Of a DNA stretch of 6,218 bases, positions 1 to 6,138 are shown in pieces. The first letter of the stretch is position 1. Each line of letters begins with the position of its first letter. The notes under the pieces are model-generated. The model saw only the letters and a program-made list of their open reading frames with translations, did not search any database and had not been told where the DNA came from. Both the position numbers and the translations under genes were made by a program. The DNA is from Austwickia sp040006675 (GTDB lineage: Bacteria > Actinomycetota > Actinomycetes > Actinomycetales > Dermatophilaceae): contig JBDTWM010000149.1 in the NCBI GenBank assembly GCA_040006675.1, forward strand, positions 1 to 6,218. The letters are read 5' to 3'.

Positions 1-35
1 GCGCCACACGCCGTTCGATCCGTCACCTCGCACCC

Positions 36-54
36 GGACAGAACGGTCCTGTCC
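36..54 (-). terminator. Possible hairpin terminator after sdhB
   Basis: A perfect 6-bp inverted repeat (GGACAG / CTGTCC, 7-base loop) begins 16 bases after the sdhB stop codon. It lies where the C-A-B operon transcript should end. No T-run follows on the minus strand, so it is not a textbook intrinsic terminator, although stems without a U-tract are often proposed in high-GC actinobacteria. It could also be a chance hairpin or a 3'-end stabiliser. The rest of positions 1-69 shows no gene. Confidence 0.4.
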
Positions 55-69
55 TCGGCGAGACGACGA

Positions 70-807
70 TCAGTGGAAGTACGCGCTGCGCTTGTCGGCG
101 TTCAGCGTCGAGATCACGTCCTGAGGGATCTCCTTCGGGCACGCGTCGCTGCAGGCGCGGATGTTCGTGCAGCCGCCGAAGCCCTCCCCGTCGTGCTGTG
201 CCACCATCGCCCGCACCCGAGTCCACCGCTCCGGTTGGCCCTGCGGCAACCGGCCCAGGTGGGTGACCTTGGCGCCCAAGAAGAGCATGGCGGACCCGTT
301 CGGGCAGGCCGCGACGCACGCGCCGCACCCGATGCACGCCGCCGCCTCGAACGCCCTGTCGGCCTTCTTCTTCTCCACGGGCGCCGCGTGCGCCTCGGGC
401 GCGGATCCGGTGTTCGCGGAGATGAAGCCGCCCGCCTGGATGATCCGGTCGAACGCGCCGCGGTCAACGATCAGGTCTCGCAGGACCGGGAACGCGCTGG
501 CCCGCCACGGCTCGACCGTGATCTCGTCGCCATCGTTGAAGTTGCGCATATGCAGCTGGCACGTCGTCACGGCGCGTTTGCCGTGCGGACGACCGTTGAT
601 GACCACGCCGCACGTGCCACAGATGCCCTCACGGCAGTCGCTGTCGAACGCGATCGGCTCCTCGCCGCGATTGTTGAGATTCTCGTTGAGCATGTCGAGC
701 ATCTCGAGGAAGGACTCGTCAGGCGAGACCTCATCCAGCTGGTATGTGTGCAGTTTGCCTTTGGCGTCCGGACCAGCCTGCCGCCAGACCTTGAGTGTGA
801 TTTTCAC
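70..807 (-). CDS. sdhB: Succinate dehydrogenase/fumarate reductase iron-sulfur subunit
   Basis: This 245-aa protein is the electron-transfer subunit. It carries electrons from the FAD of SdhA through three Fe-S clusters to the haem/quinone site in SdhC, on the cytoplasmic face of the membrane. An N-terminal plant-type ferredoxin domain has C58, C63, C66 and C83 for the 2Fe-2S cluster. The C-terminal domain has CxxCxxCxxxCP at 158-169 and a second group C213, C219, C223. By family rules, C158/C161/C164/C223 bind 4Fe-4S and C168/C213/C219 bind 3Fe-4S, and the C213-C219-C223 spacing matches known SdhB. The start is GTG, overlapping the sdhA stop by 4 bases (GTGA), with GGAG six bases upstream, so translational coupling is likely. 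The length is usual for actinobacterial Sdh1-type SdhB and no cluster ligand is missing. Confidence 0.96.
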   Translation of the reverse strand: MKITLKVWRQAGPDAKGKLHTYQLDEVSPDESFLEMLDMLNENLNNRGEEPIAFDSDCREGICGTCGVVINGRPHGKRAVTTCQLHMRNFNDGDEITVEPWRASAFPVLRDLIVDRGAFDRIIQAGGFISANTGSAPEAHAAPVEKKKADRAFEAAACIGCGACVAACPNGSAMLFLGAKVTHLGRLPQGQPERWTRVRAMVAQHDGEGFGGCTNIRACSDACPKEIPQDVISTLNADKRSAYFH

Positions 808-2816
808 TTGTAGCTCCGCTGCTTCAGCTCGATGAACTCGTACACCAGGTTTTCTTTATGCAAGATCGGCGGTTCGTTCTGACCGCCCCACTCCCACGCG
901 GCGGCATAGCAGAACTCGTCGTCGTGGCGCAGGGCCTCGCCGTCCTCGGTCTGGCTCTCTGCGCGGAAGTGGCCGCCGCAGGACTCGCGACGGTGCAGCG
1001 CGTCGACGCACATGAGCTCGCCGAGCTCCAGGAAGTCGGCCACGCGGCCGGCCCTCTCCAGGGACTGGTTCAGCTCGTCCTTCTTGCCCAGCACCCGCAC
1101 GTTCGACCAGAAGTCCTTGCGCAGCGCCCGGATCTTGTCGATCGCGATCCGCAGGCCCTCCTCAGTGCGCTCCATGCCGCAGTACTCCCACACGATGTGG
1201 CCGAGCTCCTTGTGGTAGCTGTCGACCGAGCGGGTGCCGTTGGAGCTCAGGAAATGGTCGATCCGGGCTTTGACGTTGGCCTCCGCCTCCTGGACCGCTG
1301 GGTCATCCGGGGAGACCTTCGGGTACGGACCGCTCGCCAGGTAGTCGCGAATCGTGTTGGGCAGGACGAAGTAGCCGTCCGAGAGGCCCTGCATGAGCGC
1401 TGACGCGCCGAGACGGTTGGCCCCGTGGTCAGAGAAGTTCGCCTCTCCGCTGCAGAACAGGCCCGGGATGCTCGTCTCCAGGTCGTAGTCGACCCAGACG
1501 CCTCCCATCGTGTAGTGCACCGCCGGGTAGATGCGCATCGGGGTCTCGTACGGGTTGTCGCCGGTGATCTCGGCGTACATGTCGAACAGGTTCCCGTACT
1601 TCTCGCTGACCTTGTCCGCGCCCATGCGCTCGATGGCCTCCGAGAAGTCCAGGTAGACACCTCGGCGGACGCGGCGCTCGCCACCGTCGTGGTCGCGCTC
1701 GAGCACCTCCGGGCCGACGCCGCGGCCCTCGTCGCACATGTTCTTCGCCTGCCGGGAGGCGATGTCGCGCGGCACGAGGTTGCCGAACGACGGGTAGATG
1801 CGCTCCAGGTAGTAGTCGCGGTCCTCCTCGGGGATCTGGCGCGGGTCCTTGGAGCAGTCCTCGGCCTTCTTCGGCACCCAGATGCGGCCGTCGTTGCGCA
1901 GGGACTCCGACATCAGGGTCAGCTTGGACTGCTGGTCGCCGGACTGCGGGATGCACGTCGGGTGGATCTGCGTGTAGCAGGGGTTCGCGAAGTAGGCGCC
2001 CTTGCGGTGCGCGCGCCACCCCGCGGTGACGTTGCAGCCCATCGCGTTGGTCGACAGGAAGAAGACGTTGCCGTACCCGCCGGTGGCGAGCACGACCGCG
2101 TCGCCCAGGTGGGTCTCCAACTTGCCGGTCACCATGTCGCGGGCGATGATGCCGCGGGCGCGGCCGTCGACCAGGATCAGCTCCACCATCTCGTGGCGGG
2201 TGAACATGTCGACGGTGCGTTCCTTGTCGTCCGGGCCCTGTTTCACCTGACGCTCCAGCGCCTGGTACGCCCCGATCAGCAGCTGCTGACCGGTCTGACC
2301 GCGCGCGTAGAAGGTGCGGGACACCTGCACGCCACCGAACGACCGATTGTCGAGCAGGCCGCTGTACTCGCGCGCGAACGGGACGCCTTGCGCCACGCAT
2401 TGGTCGATGATGTTCCCGCTCACCTCGGCGAGGCGGTACACGTTGTCTTCACGGGCGCGGTAGTCGCCGCCCTTGACCGTGTCGTAGAAGAGGCGGTACA
2501 CCGAGTCGCCGTCTTCCTTATAGTTTTTGGCGGCGTTGATACCGCCCTGCGCGGCGATCGAGTGGGCGCGACGCGGGCTGTCCTGATAGCAGAACGCCTT
2601 GACGTTGTAACCCGCCTCACCGAGCGTGGCGATCGCGGCGCCACCGGCGAGGCCGGTGCCGACCACGATGACGGTCAGCTTGCGGCGGTTGGCCGGATTG
2701 ACCAGCTTCGCCTCGAACTTGCGCGTGGTCCATCGTTGCTCGATGGGGCCGCCGGGCGCCTTCGTGTCCTGGATCGGCTCGCCCACGCGGTAGAGGCCCT
2801 TGATGAGATCAGTCAT
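804..2816 (-). CDS. sdhA: Succinate dehydrogenase/fumarate reductase flavoprotein subunit
   Basis: This 670-aa catalytic subunit interconverts succinate and fumarate using covalently bound FAD. The dinucleotide-binding motif VVGTGLAGG is at 51-59. H85 in HSIAAQGG is the expected covalent FAD ligand. Other conserved active-site residues are H285 in IHPTC, R350 in VPRD (the expected proton-shuttle arginine), H434 in HYTMGG and R468 in HGANRLG. The N-terminal block KLVNPANRRK and the overall sequence place it with the Bacillus/Wolinella-like, menaquinone-linked class rather than the E. coli SdhA class. It starts 27 bases after the sdhC stop and overlaps sdhB by 4 bases. The ATG has only a weak, distant AAGGG upstream, so it may depend on coupling to sdhC. 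SDH and fumarate reductase cannot be told apart by sequence alone. With a complete C-A-B set, SDH is the more likely main role. Confidence 0.96.
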   Translation of the reverse strand: MTDLIKGLYRVGEPIQDTKAPGGPIEQRWTTRKFEAKLVNPANRRKLTVIVVGTGLAGGAAIATLGEAGYNVKAFCYQDSPRRAHSIAAQGGINAAKNYKEDGDSVYRLFYDTVKGGDYRAREDNVYRLAEVSGNIIDQCVAQGVPFAREYSGLLDNRSFGGVQVSRTFYARGQTGQQLLIGAYQALERQVKQGPDDKERTVDMFTRHEMVELILVDGRARGIIARDMVTGKLETHLGDAVVLATGGYGNVFFLSTNAMGCNVTAGWRAHRKGAYFANPCYTQIHPTCIPQSGDQQSKLTLMSESLRNDGRIWVPKKAEDCSKDPRQIPEEDRDYYLERIYPSFGNLVPRDIASRQAKNMCDEGRGVGPEVLERDHDGGERRVRRGVYLDFSEAIERMGADKVSEKYGNLFDMYAEITGDNPYETPMRIYPAVHYTMGGVWVDYDLETSIPGLFCSGEANFSDHGANRLGASALMQGLSDGYFVLPNTIRDYLASGPYPKVSPDDPAVQEAEANVKARIDHFLSSNGTRSVDSYHKELGHIVWEYCGMERTEEGLRIAIDKIRALRKDFWSNVRVLGKKDELNQSLERAGRVADFLELGELMCVDALHRRESCGGHFRAESQTEDGEALRHDDEFCYAAAWEWGGQNEPPILHKENLVYEFIELKQRSYK

Positions 2817-2843
2817 GAGTGAGATCAGCCCTTACGTGGTGGT

Positions 2844-3572
2844 TCAGAGTGTGATCAAGCCGGCGAGAATCGCCAGCGGCGGGAGTGCGAAACCGACCGC
2901 GACGACGACGGCAATGACGATACCCGCAGTAATCGCGCCCGCCCGGGTCGCGGCCGTGTTGGTCCAGCCGAGTGTCTGCCAGGCACTCCACGTGCCGTGG
3001 TGCAGGTGCAGACCGAGCGCCAACAACGCGATCAAGTAGATGATCGTCATCCACGGCGTCTGGAAGGCCGCGACCGCCAGCTTGTACGGACTCACCACAC
3101 CGTCGATCAGCAGCTCATTCTGCGACACGGCACCGTTGACGTTCACCTTGCCGATCGTGAACTGGATGAGGTGCCAGATGATGAAGAGCAACACCGCGAC
3201 ACCGCCCCAGCGCATCCACTTGCTGGATAGCGAGCGCTCGACGGTCGATTTCGCAGAGTACTTGATGTCGCGAGCCGCGTTCGCGCGCGCCCACAGAACA
3301 AACGCCGAGTACAGGTGCAGGCCGATCGCGATGATCAGCGTGACCCGGTAAATCCACAGGAATCCCGCGTACGGAAGGATCGGCTCGAGAATCGTTCGCA
3401 AGTGGTGGGCGTACTCGTCGAAAGCCTGCTGGCCGGCGAACATCTTGAGGTTGCCGTACATGTGAAACAACACGAAAAGAATGAAGTACAGGCCCGAAAC
3501 CGCCATCAGGATTTTCATCCCGACCGACGAGGGAGCCTGAGTCCGCTGGGGTGTTTGAGTCGAAGTAGCCAC
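2844..3572 (-). CDS. sdhC: Succinate dehydrogenase cytochrome b subunit (diheme, b558-type membrane anchor)
   Basis: This is the membrane anchor of the SDH complex, holding haem b and the menaquinone site. From the GTG at 3572 it has 242 aa and five hydrophobic helices at about 19-43, 70-94, 122-140, 174-198 and 211-238. Candidate axial haem ligands, one in each of the first four helices, are H37 (FHMYGNL), H86 (GLHLYS), H134 (WHLIQF) and H189 (LHLHHG). That is the pattern of the single-anchor, two-haem B-type family, which explains why there is no sdhD. The start is uncertain. In-frame alternatives are TTG at 3632, GTG at 3623, and ATG at residue 19. The extra residues from the upstream starts are Pro/Arg-rich and look non-coding. 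The only ribosome-site candidate for GTG3572 is AAGG, 12 bases upstream. It is the first gene of the operon, preceded by a long leader. Confidence 0.92.
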   Translation of the reverse strand: MATSTQTPQRTQAPSSVGMKILMAVSGLYFILFVLFHMYGNLKMFAGQQAFDEYAHHLRTILEPILPYAGFLWIYRVTLIIAIGLHLYSAFVLWARANAARDIKYSAKSTVERSLSSKWMRWGGVAVLLFIIWHLIQFTIGKVNVNGAVSQNELLIDGVVSPYKLAVAAFQTPWMTIIYLIALLALGLHLHHGTWSAWQTLGWTNTAATRAGAITAGIVIAVVVAVGFALPPLAILAGLITL

Positions 3573-3643
3573 GAGCGCAGTCTGCCTTGATCTCGATATG
3601 GGACAGGGTGGAAGGCGGCCCACCGTGACCAAATGGACATCGG

Positions 3644-3661
3644 TGCGCCAGTGTCGGCGCA
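3644..3661 (-). other. Perfect 6-bp stem-loop in sdhC leader
   Basis: TGCGCC / GGCGCA flank a six-base loop. The element lies 38 bases after the small open frame's stop and about 70 bases before the sdhC start. No U-run follows, so an ordinary terminator is unlikely. It could be an operator, a leader RNA structure, or chance in GC-rich DNA. Confidence 0.35.
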
Positions 3662-3698
3662 GGCTCCGACCAGGACGGCCGGCACCCCGCCGCGAGGC

Positions 3699-3767
3699 TC
3701 AACCGGTGTCGACCGGGGGGACGTCTGCCGCCAGCGCGTCGACGATCTGACCTGGTGAAGGGTCCAC
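3699..3767 (-). CDS. Candidate 22-aa leader peptide upstream of sdhC
   Basis: This short frame starts at GTG and ends at TGA, encoding an acidic, Val/Asp/Pro/Ala-rich peptide with no basic residue and no membrane segment. It resembles nothing I recognise. The case for translation rests on the Shine-Dalgarno sequence AAGGAGGT (3772-3779), which leaves four to five bases before GTG. It is the best ribosome site in the window and better than those of sdhC or sdhA. Most codons end in G or C, as in the neighbouring genes. It sits about 28 bases after the predicted transcription start and 126 bases before sdhC, so it may be a regulatory leader peptide. It is too short for codon statistics to prove. 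Alternatives are the remnant of a decayed gene or a chance match. Confidence 0.45.
   Translation of the reverse strand: MDPSPGQIVDALAADVPPVDTG
3703..3716 (-). other. Hairpin at the stop end of the leader ORF
   Basis: CCGGT / ACCGG form a 5-bp stem with a four-base loop. The stem covers the last codons of the small open frame and ends one base before its TGA stop. A ribosome finishing the peptide would have to melt it. No T-run follows. Confidence 0.35.
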
Positions 3768-3780
3768 GTCGACCTCCTTC
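3757..3780 (-). promoter_or_regulatory. RNA hairpin covering the leader ORF ribosome site and start codon
   Basis: In the minus-strand transcript, GAAG and GGTC on the left pair with GACC and CTTC on the right. This gives 8 base pairs with a two-base bulge and a six-base loop, GACGTG. The stem takes in most of the AAGGAGG ribosome site, and the loop contains the GTG start codon. Such a structure could limit translation of the small frame. The pairing is visible directly; the regulatory role is inference. Confidence 0.4.
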
Positions 3781-3801
3781 TCGCTGGCGGCTCGTCTTTG
3801 A

Positions 3802-3807
3802 ATCCTA
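3802..3807 (-). promoter_or_regulatory. Candidate -10 box for the sdh operon
   Basis: The minus strand reads TAGGAT, matching the TANNNT -10 pattern of actinobacterial housekeeping promoters, inside the short palindrome CCTAGG. Initiation would fall near 3795, giving a leader of about 220 bases before sdhC. No TTGACA-like -35 box lies at 16-18 bases spacing, so the call is weak or activator-dependent. Confidence 0.35.
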
Positions 3808-3898
3808 GGCCCGATCGACGGCTCGCACTGGTGACTAGCGCACAGCGACAGTGAAAACGGGAGGAAGGTCACGTCGAGGCAGCACGCGACCCGTGGCG

Positions 3899-5011
3899 TC
3901 ACCTCACGGCACGCCAGGTCCCGAGCTCCTGCCCGAGCGCTTCGGCCACCGCCGGGTGGGTCACGCGGCCAGCGCAGGTATTGACGCCCACAGCTAGCGC
4001 GGGGTCGGCGTCGCAGGCGGACCGCCAGCCGTGATCGGCGAGCCGGAGGACGTACGGGAGGGTGGCGTTGGCCAGGGCGTACGTCGAGGTGCGGGGCACC
4101 GCGCCCGGCATGTTGGCCACGCAGTAGAACGTCGAACCGTGCACCCGGTAGGTGGGGTCGGCGTGCGTGGACGGCCGGGAGTCCTCGAAGCAGCCGCCCT
4201 GGTCGATGGCGATGTCCACGAGCACGGAGCCGGGCTTCATGCCCGCCACCATCTCGTTGGTGACCAGCCGCGGGGCGCGGGCTCCGGGCACGAGGACCGC
4301 GCCGATGACCAGGTCCGCCTCGGCGACGGCGCGACGCACGGTGAGCGCGGAGGAGGCGATCTGGTGCACCCGGTGGTGGTGGCGCCACATGGACAGTCGC
4401 AGCTTGTCCAGATCGGTGTCGAGGATCGTGACGTCGGCACCCATCCCGAGGGCGATGTCCGCGGCGTTCTGGCCCGCGACCCCGCCGCCGAGCACCACGA
4501 CCTTGGCGTTGTCCACGCCACCGACTCCGCCGAGCAGCACGCCCCGCCCGCCCTGCGCCATCATCAGCGCGTGCGCCCCGACCTGGGGCGCCAGGGCGCC
4601 CGCCACCTCAGACATCGGATAGAGGAGCGGCAGCATCCCCGACGGGAGCTGCACGGTCTCGTACGCGATCCCCACCGTTCCCGCGTCGAGCAGCGCCCGG
4701 GCACAGTCCGGCGCGGCGGCAAGGTGCAGGTAAGTGAAGAGGACCAGCCCGTCCCGCAGACGGTGGTACTCCTCGGGGCGGGGCTCCTTGACCTTGACGA
4801 CCATGTCCGCCTCGCCCCATACCTCGTCGGGCGTGACCAGGATCGTGGCGCCCGCGGCCACGTACTCCTCGTCGGGGATCGCGCTGCCGGCTCCGGCGCC
4901 CGACTGCACAAGGACGCGATGGCCCCGCGCGGTCAACTCCAGCACACCGACCGGGGTCATGCCCACCCGGTATTCCTGCTCCTTGACCTCGGTGGGAATC
5001 CCGATCGTCAC
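3899..5011 (-). CDS. ald: Alanine dehydrogenase (NAD-dependent)
   Basis: This cytoplasmic enzyme oxidatively deaminates L-alanine to pyruvate and ammonia with NAD+, or runs in reverse. The 370-aa product matches the usual family length of about 371. The N-terminal domain has the signature IPTEVKEQEYRVGMTP with R15, and K75 and H96 at the expected substrate-binding and catalytic positions. The NAD-binding motif GGGVAG is at 175-180, with acidic D198 at the strand end that favours NAD over NADP, and D270 is in the catalytic region. The GTG start is well supported by GGGAGG six bases upstream and by family alignment at the N-terminus. The same frame is open further upstream, but that extension lies antisense-like over rsmI and is rejected. 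The gene is 100 bases downstream of rsmI with its own candidate promoter. An unusual HHHRVH stretch at 211-216 is noted separately. Confidence 0.96.
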   Translation of the reverse strand: MTIGIPTEVKEQEYRVGMTPVGVLELTARGHRVLVQSGAGAGSAIPDEEYVAAGATILVTPDEVWGEADMVVKVKEPRPEEYHRLRDGLVLFTYLHLAAAPDCARALLDAGTVGIAYETVQLPSGMLPLLYPMSEVAGALAPQVGAHALMMAQGGRGVLLGGVGGVDNAKVVVLGGGVAGQNAADIALGMGADVTILDTDLDKLRLSMWRHHHRVHQIASSALTVRRAVAEADLVIGAVLVPGARAPRLVTNEMVAGMKPGSVLVDIAIDQGGCFEDSRPSTHADPTYRVHGSTFYCVANMPGAVPRTSTYALANATLPYVLRLADHGWRSACDADPALAVGVNTCAGRVTHPAVAEALGQELGTWRAVR

Positions 5012-5059
5012 CGCGCACCTCCCGACCCGCCCGACGGCGGCCGGGTCGCCGCACCAGGG

Positions 5060-5079
5060 CCGGCGGGCGAAACCACCGG
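5060..5079 (-). other. GC-rich hairpin between rsmI and ald
   Basis: In RNA of the minus strand, CCGGUGG can pair with CCGCCGG (7 pairs including one G-U wobble) around a six-base loop. It lies just after the predicted ald transcription start. It may be part of the ald 5' leader or a weak end signal for rsmI. There is no U-tract. Confidence 0.3.
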
Positions 5080-5086
5080 TCAGGCC

Positions 5087-5115
5087 AGGGTACGAGCGCG
5101 CGACGCGCCCGTCAC
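5087..5115 (-). promoter_or_regulatory. Candidate ald promoter
   Basis: On the minus strand, GTGACG (5110-5115, 4 of 6 matches to TTGACA) lies 17 bases before TACCCT (5087-5092, matching TANNNT). Initiation would be near 5080, leaving a leader of about 70 bases before the ald GTG. The -35 box overlaps the rsmI stop codon. Spacing is ideal, but both boxes are only moderate matches. Confidence 0.4.
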
Positions 5116-6029
5116 TCCGGCGCGGCCGCGCGGCGGGCGTCCGCGTCTCGGGCGGCGAGCGTCGCGGAGTACAGCTCCCGACGCGACGCGCCGGTCGCCG
5201 CGGCCACCTGGCGGCAGGCGTCCTTGAGCCCTGCCCCGCCGGCGACCAGTTCCCGGACGGCCTCGAGGGGGTCAACGACCGTCGCGGATGCGGGGTCGGT
5301 CGACGGCCCCGGTCCGCCGTCGTGGGGGCCCGCGCCGGCGATGACGATGGTGATCTCTCCGCGCACCTGCCCCGCGGCCCAGTCGGTGAGTTCCGTGAGG
5401 GGGCCGCGGCGCACTTCCTCGTACGTCTTGGTGAGCTCCCGGCACACCGCGGCTCGACGCGCCGACCCAAACGTGTCCGCCATATCCCGCAGAACTCGCT
5501 CGAGGCGGTGCGGCGCCTCGAAGAACACCATCGTGCGCGGCTCCCCCCGCAACGCCGCCAGCGCGCGGGCCCGCTCGCCCGAGCGACGCGGCAGGAAGCC
5601 CTCGAAACAGAACCGGTCGACGGGCAGGCCCGACAGGGTGAGCGCGGCGAGGACCGCGCTCGGGCCGGGGACACAGGTCACGCGAATGTCGGCCTGGATG
5701 GCCGCAGCCGTCAGACGGAATCCGGGGTCCGACACGCTCGGCATGCCCGCATCGGTGACGACCAAGACCCGGGCGCCGCTAGCCAGCGCATCGAGCAGCT
5801 CCGGGACCCGATCACGTTCGTTGTGCTCGTGGTGGGACACGACGCGGCCCGATGGGTGGACGCCGGCGGCGGCGCACAGCCGCCGCAGGCGCCGGGTGTC
5901 CTCAGCCGCGATCACGTCCGCCGCCGCCAACTCGGCGAGCAGGCGCGTCGAGGCGTCCCGCACGTCCCCGATGGGCGTCGCGGCGAGCACCAGCACGCCG
6001 GGACCTCCAGATTCCTGGGGAACGCTCAT
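5112..6029 (-). CDS. rsmI: 16S rRNA (cytidine1402-2'-O)-methyltransferase RsmI
   Basis: This SAM-dependent tetrapyrrole-methylase-fold enzyme 2'-O-methylates C1402 in the decoding centre of 16S rRNA. From ATG 6029 it has 305 aa; E. coli RsmI has 286. Family motifs occur in order: AATPIGDVRDAS (16-27), AAEDTRR (41-47), HHEHN (66-70), VTDAGMPSVSDPG (91-103, the SAM-site glycine-rich loop), PGPSA (121-125), FEGFLPRRSGER (142-153), FFEAPHR (169-175), CRELTKTYEEV (196-206) and GEITIVI (224-230). A Gly/Pro-rich linker (231-247) leads to a C-terminal helical segment of the kind found in RsmI. The frame is open 29 codons further upstream, but ATG 6029 is preferred because CAGGA lies nine bases before it and the upstream residues are not family-like. 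It is divergent from the gene at the right edge. Confidence 0.95.
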   Translation of the reverse strand: MSVPQESGGPGVLVLAATPIGDVRDASTRLLAELAAADVIAAEDTRRLRRLCAAAGVHPSGRVVSHHEHNERDRVPELLDALASGARVLVVTDAGMPSVSDPGFRLTAAAIQADIRVTCVPGPSAVLAALTLSGLPVDRFCFEGFLPRRSGERARALAALRGEPRTMVFFEAPHRLERVLRDMADTFGSARRAAVCRELTKTYEEVRRGPLTELTDWAAGQVRGEITIVIAGAGPHDGGPGPSTDPASATVVDPLEAVRELVAGGAGLKDACRQVAAATGASRRELYSATLAARDADARRAAAPE

Positions 6030-6068
6030 GTGGGCGATCCTGCCAGGGAGTCCGCGCGGCGCCGTGAA

Positions 6069-6096
6069 GGTCTCGCCCGGGCGCCGGGGCGAGACC
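6069..6096. repeat. Perfect 10-bp inverted repeat in the divergent promoter region
   Basis: GGTCTCGCCC and GGGCGAGACC are exact reverse complements separated by eight bases. The repeat lies 40 bases upstream of the rsmI start and about 41 bases before the first ATG of the divergent gene. It could be a protein-binding operator serving both promoters or a stable hairpin in the rsmI 5' leader. Its loop sequence GGGCGCC recurs as GGGCGCCC at 6097-6104. Confidence 0.6.
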
Positions 6097-6132
6097 GGGC
6101 GCCCGCGCCCCAGCACCCGAGCGCTCCCCCCG

Positions 6133-6138
6133 TACCAT
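6133..6138 (+). promoter_or_regulatory. Candidate -10 box of the divergent right-edge gene
   Basis: TACCAT matches TANNNT. Initiation seven bases downstream would fall on the A of the ATG at 6146, giving a leaderless transcript. That fits the absence of any purine-rich ribosome site before either ATG. No good -35 box is seen at the usual spacing. Confidence 0.35.

Larger units (their letters stand above)
3573..3898. other. 326-base ald-sdhC intergenic region and probable sdh leader
   Basis: The gap lies between the ald stop and the chosen sdhC start, both on the minus strand. Read in the direction of transcription it holds a -10-like box (3802-3807), a strong ribosome site and 22-codon open frame (3699-3767), a hairpin over that start (3757-3780), a hairpin at its stop (3703-3716), and another perfect stem at 3644-3661. 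I see no convincing intrinsic terminator for ald. No longer conserved gene is recognisable on either strand. Confidence 0.6.

Noticed and set aside
1425..2822. Long open frame on the plus strand opposite sdhA (465 codons)
   Set aside because: It mirrors a well-supported flavoprotein gene; high-GC third positions leave the opposite strand open. The product is Val/Arg/Ala/His-rich with no recognisable domain.
3455..3480. Rex-like half-site (TTCACAT) inside sdhC
   Set aside because: Only one half is present and it is within coding sequence, so it is no support for an operator.
3830..3844. CRP/GlxR-like site (GGTGA ... GCACA) upstream of sdh
   Set aside because: The half-sites are separated by five bases, not six, and the right half is a poor match.
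3880..3910. Possible ald terminator (CCGTG / CACGG around the stop codon)
   Set aside because: A five-bp stem with a nine-base loop overlapping the coding end and no T-run is not distinguishable from chance.
3768..4388. Longer gene ending with the leader peptide frame (229 codons)
   Set aside because: The upstream part is an off-frame shadow of ald, rich in Arg/Pro/Ala. Only the last 22 codons have an independent ribosome site.
5012..5674. N-terminal extension of ald to 591 aa in the same frame
   Set aside because: The extension is an out-of-frame shadow of rsmI. The family N-terminus and a good ribosome site fix the start at 5011.
6069..6104. H-type pseudoknot from the 10-bp stem and its loop pairing downstream
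   Set aside because: Connecting loops would be zero to one base, which is sterically implausible; the alternative pairing is better seen as competing with the stem.
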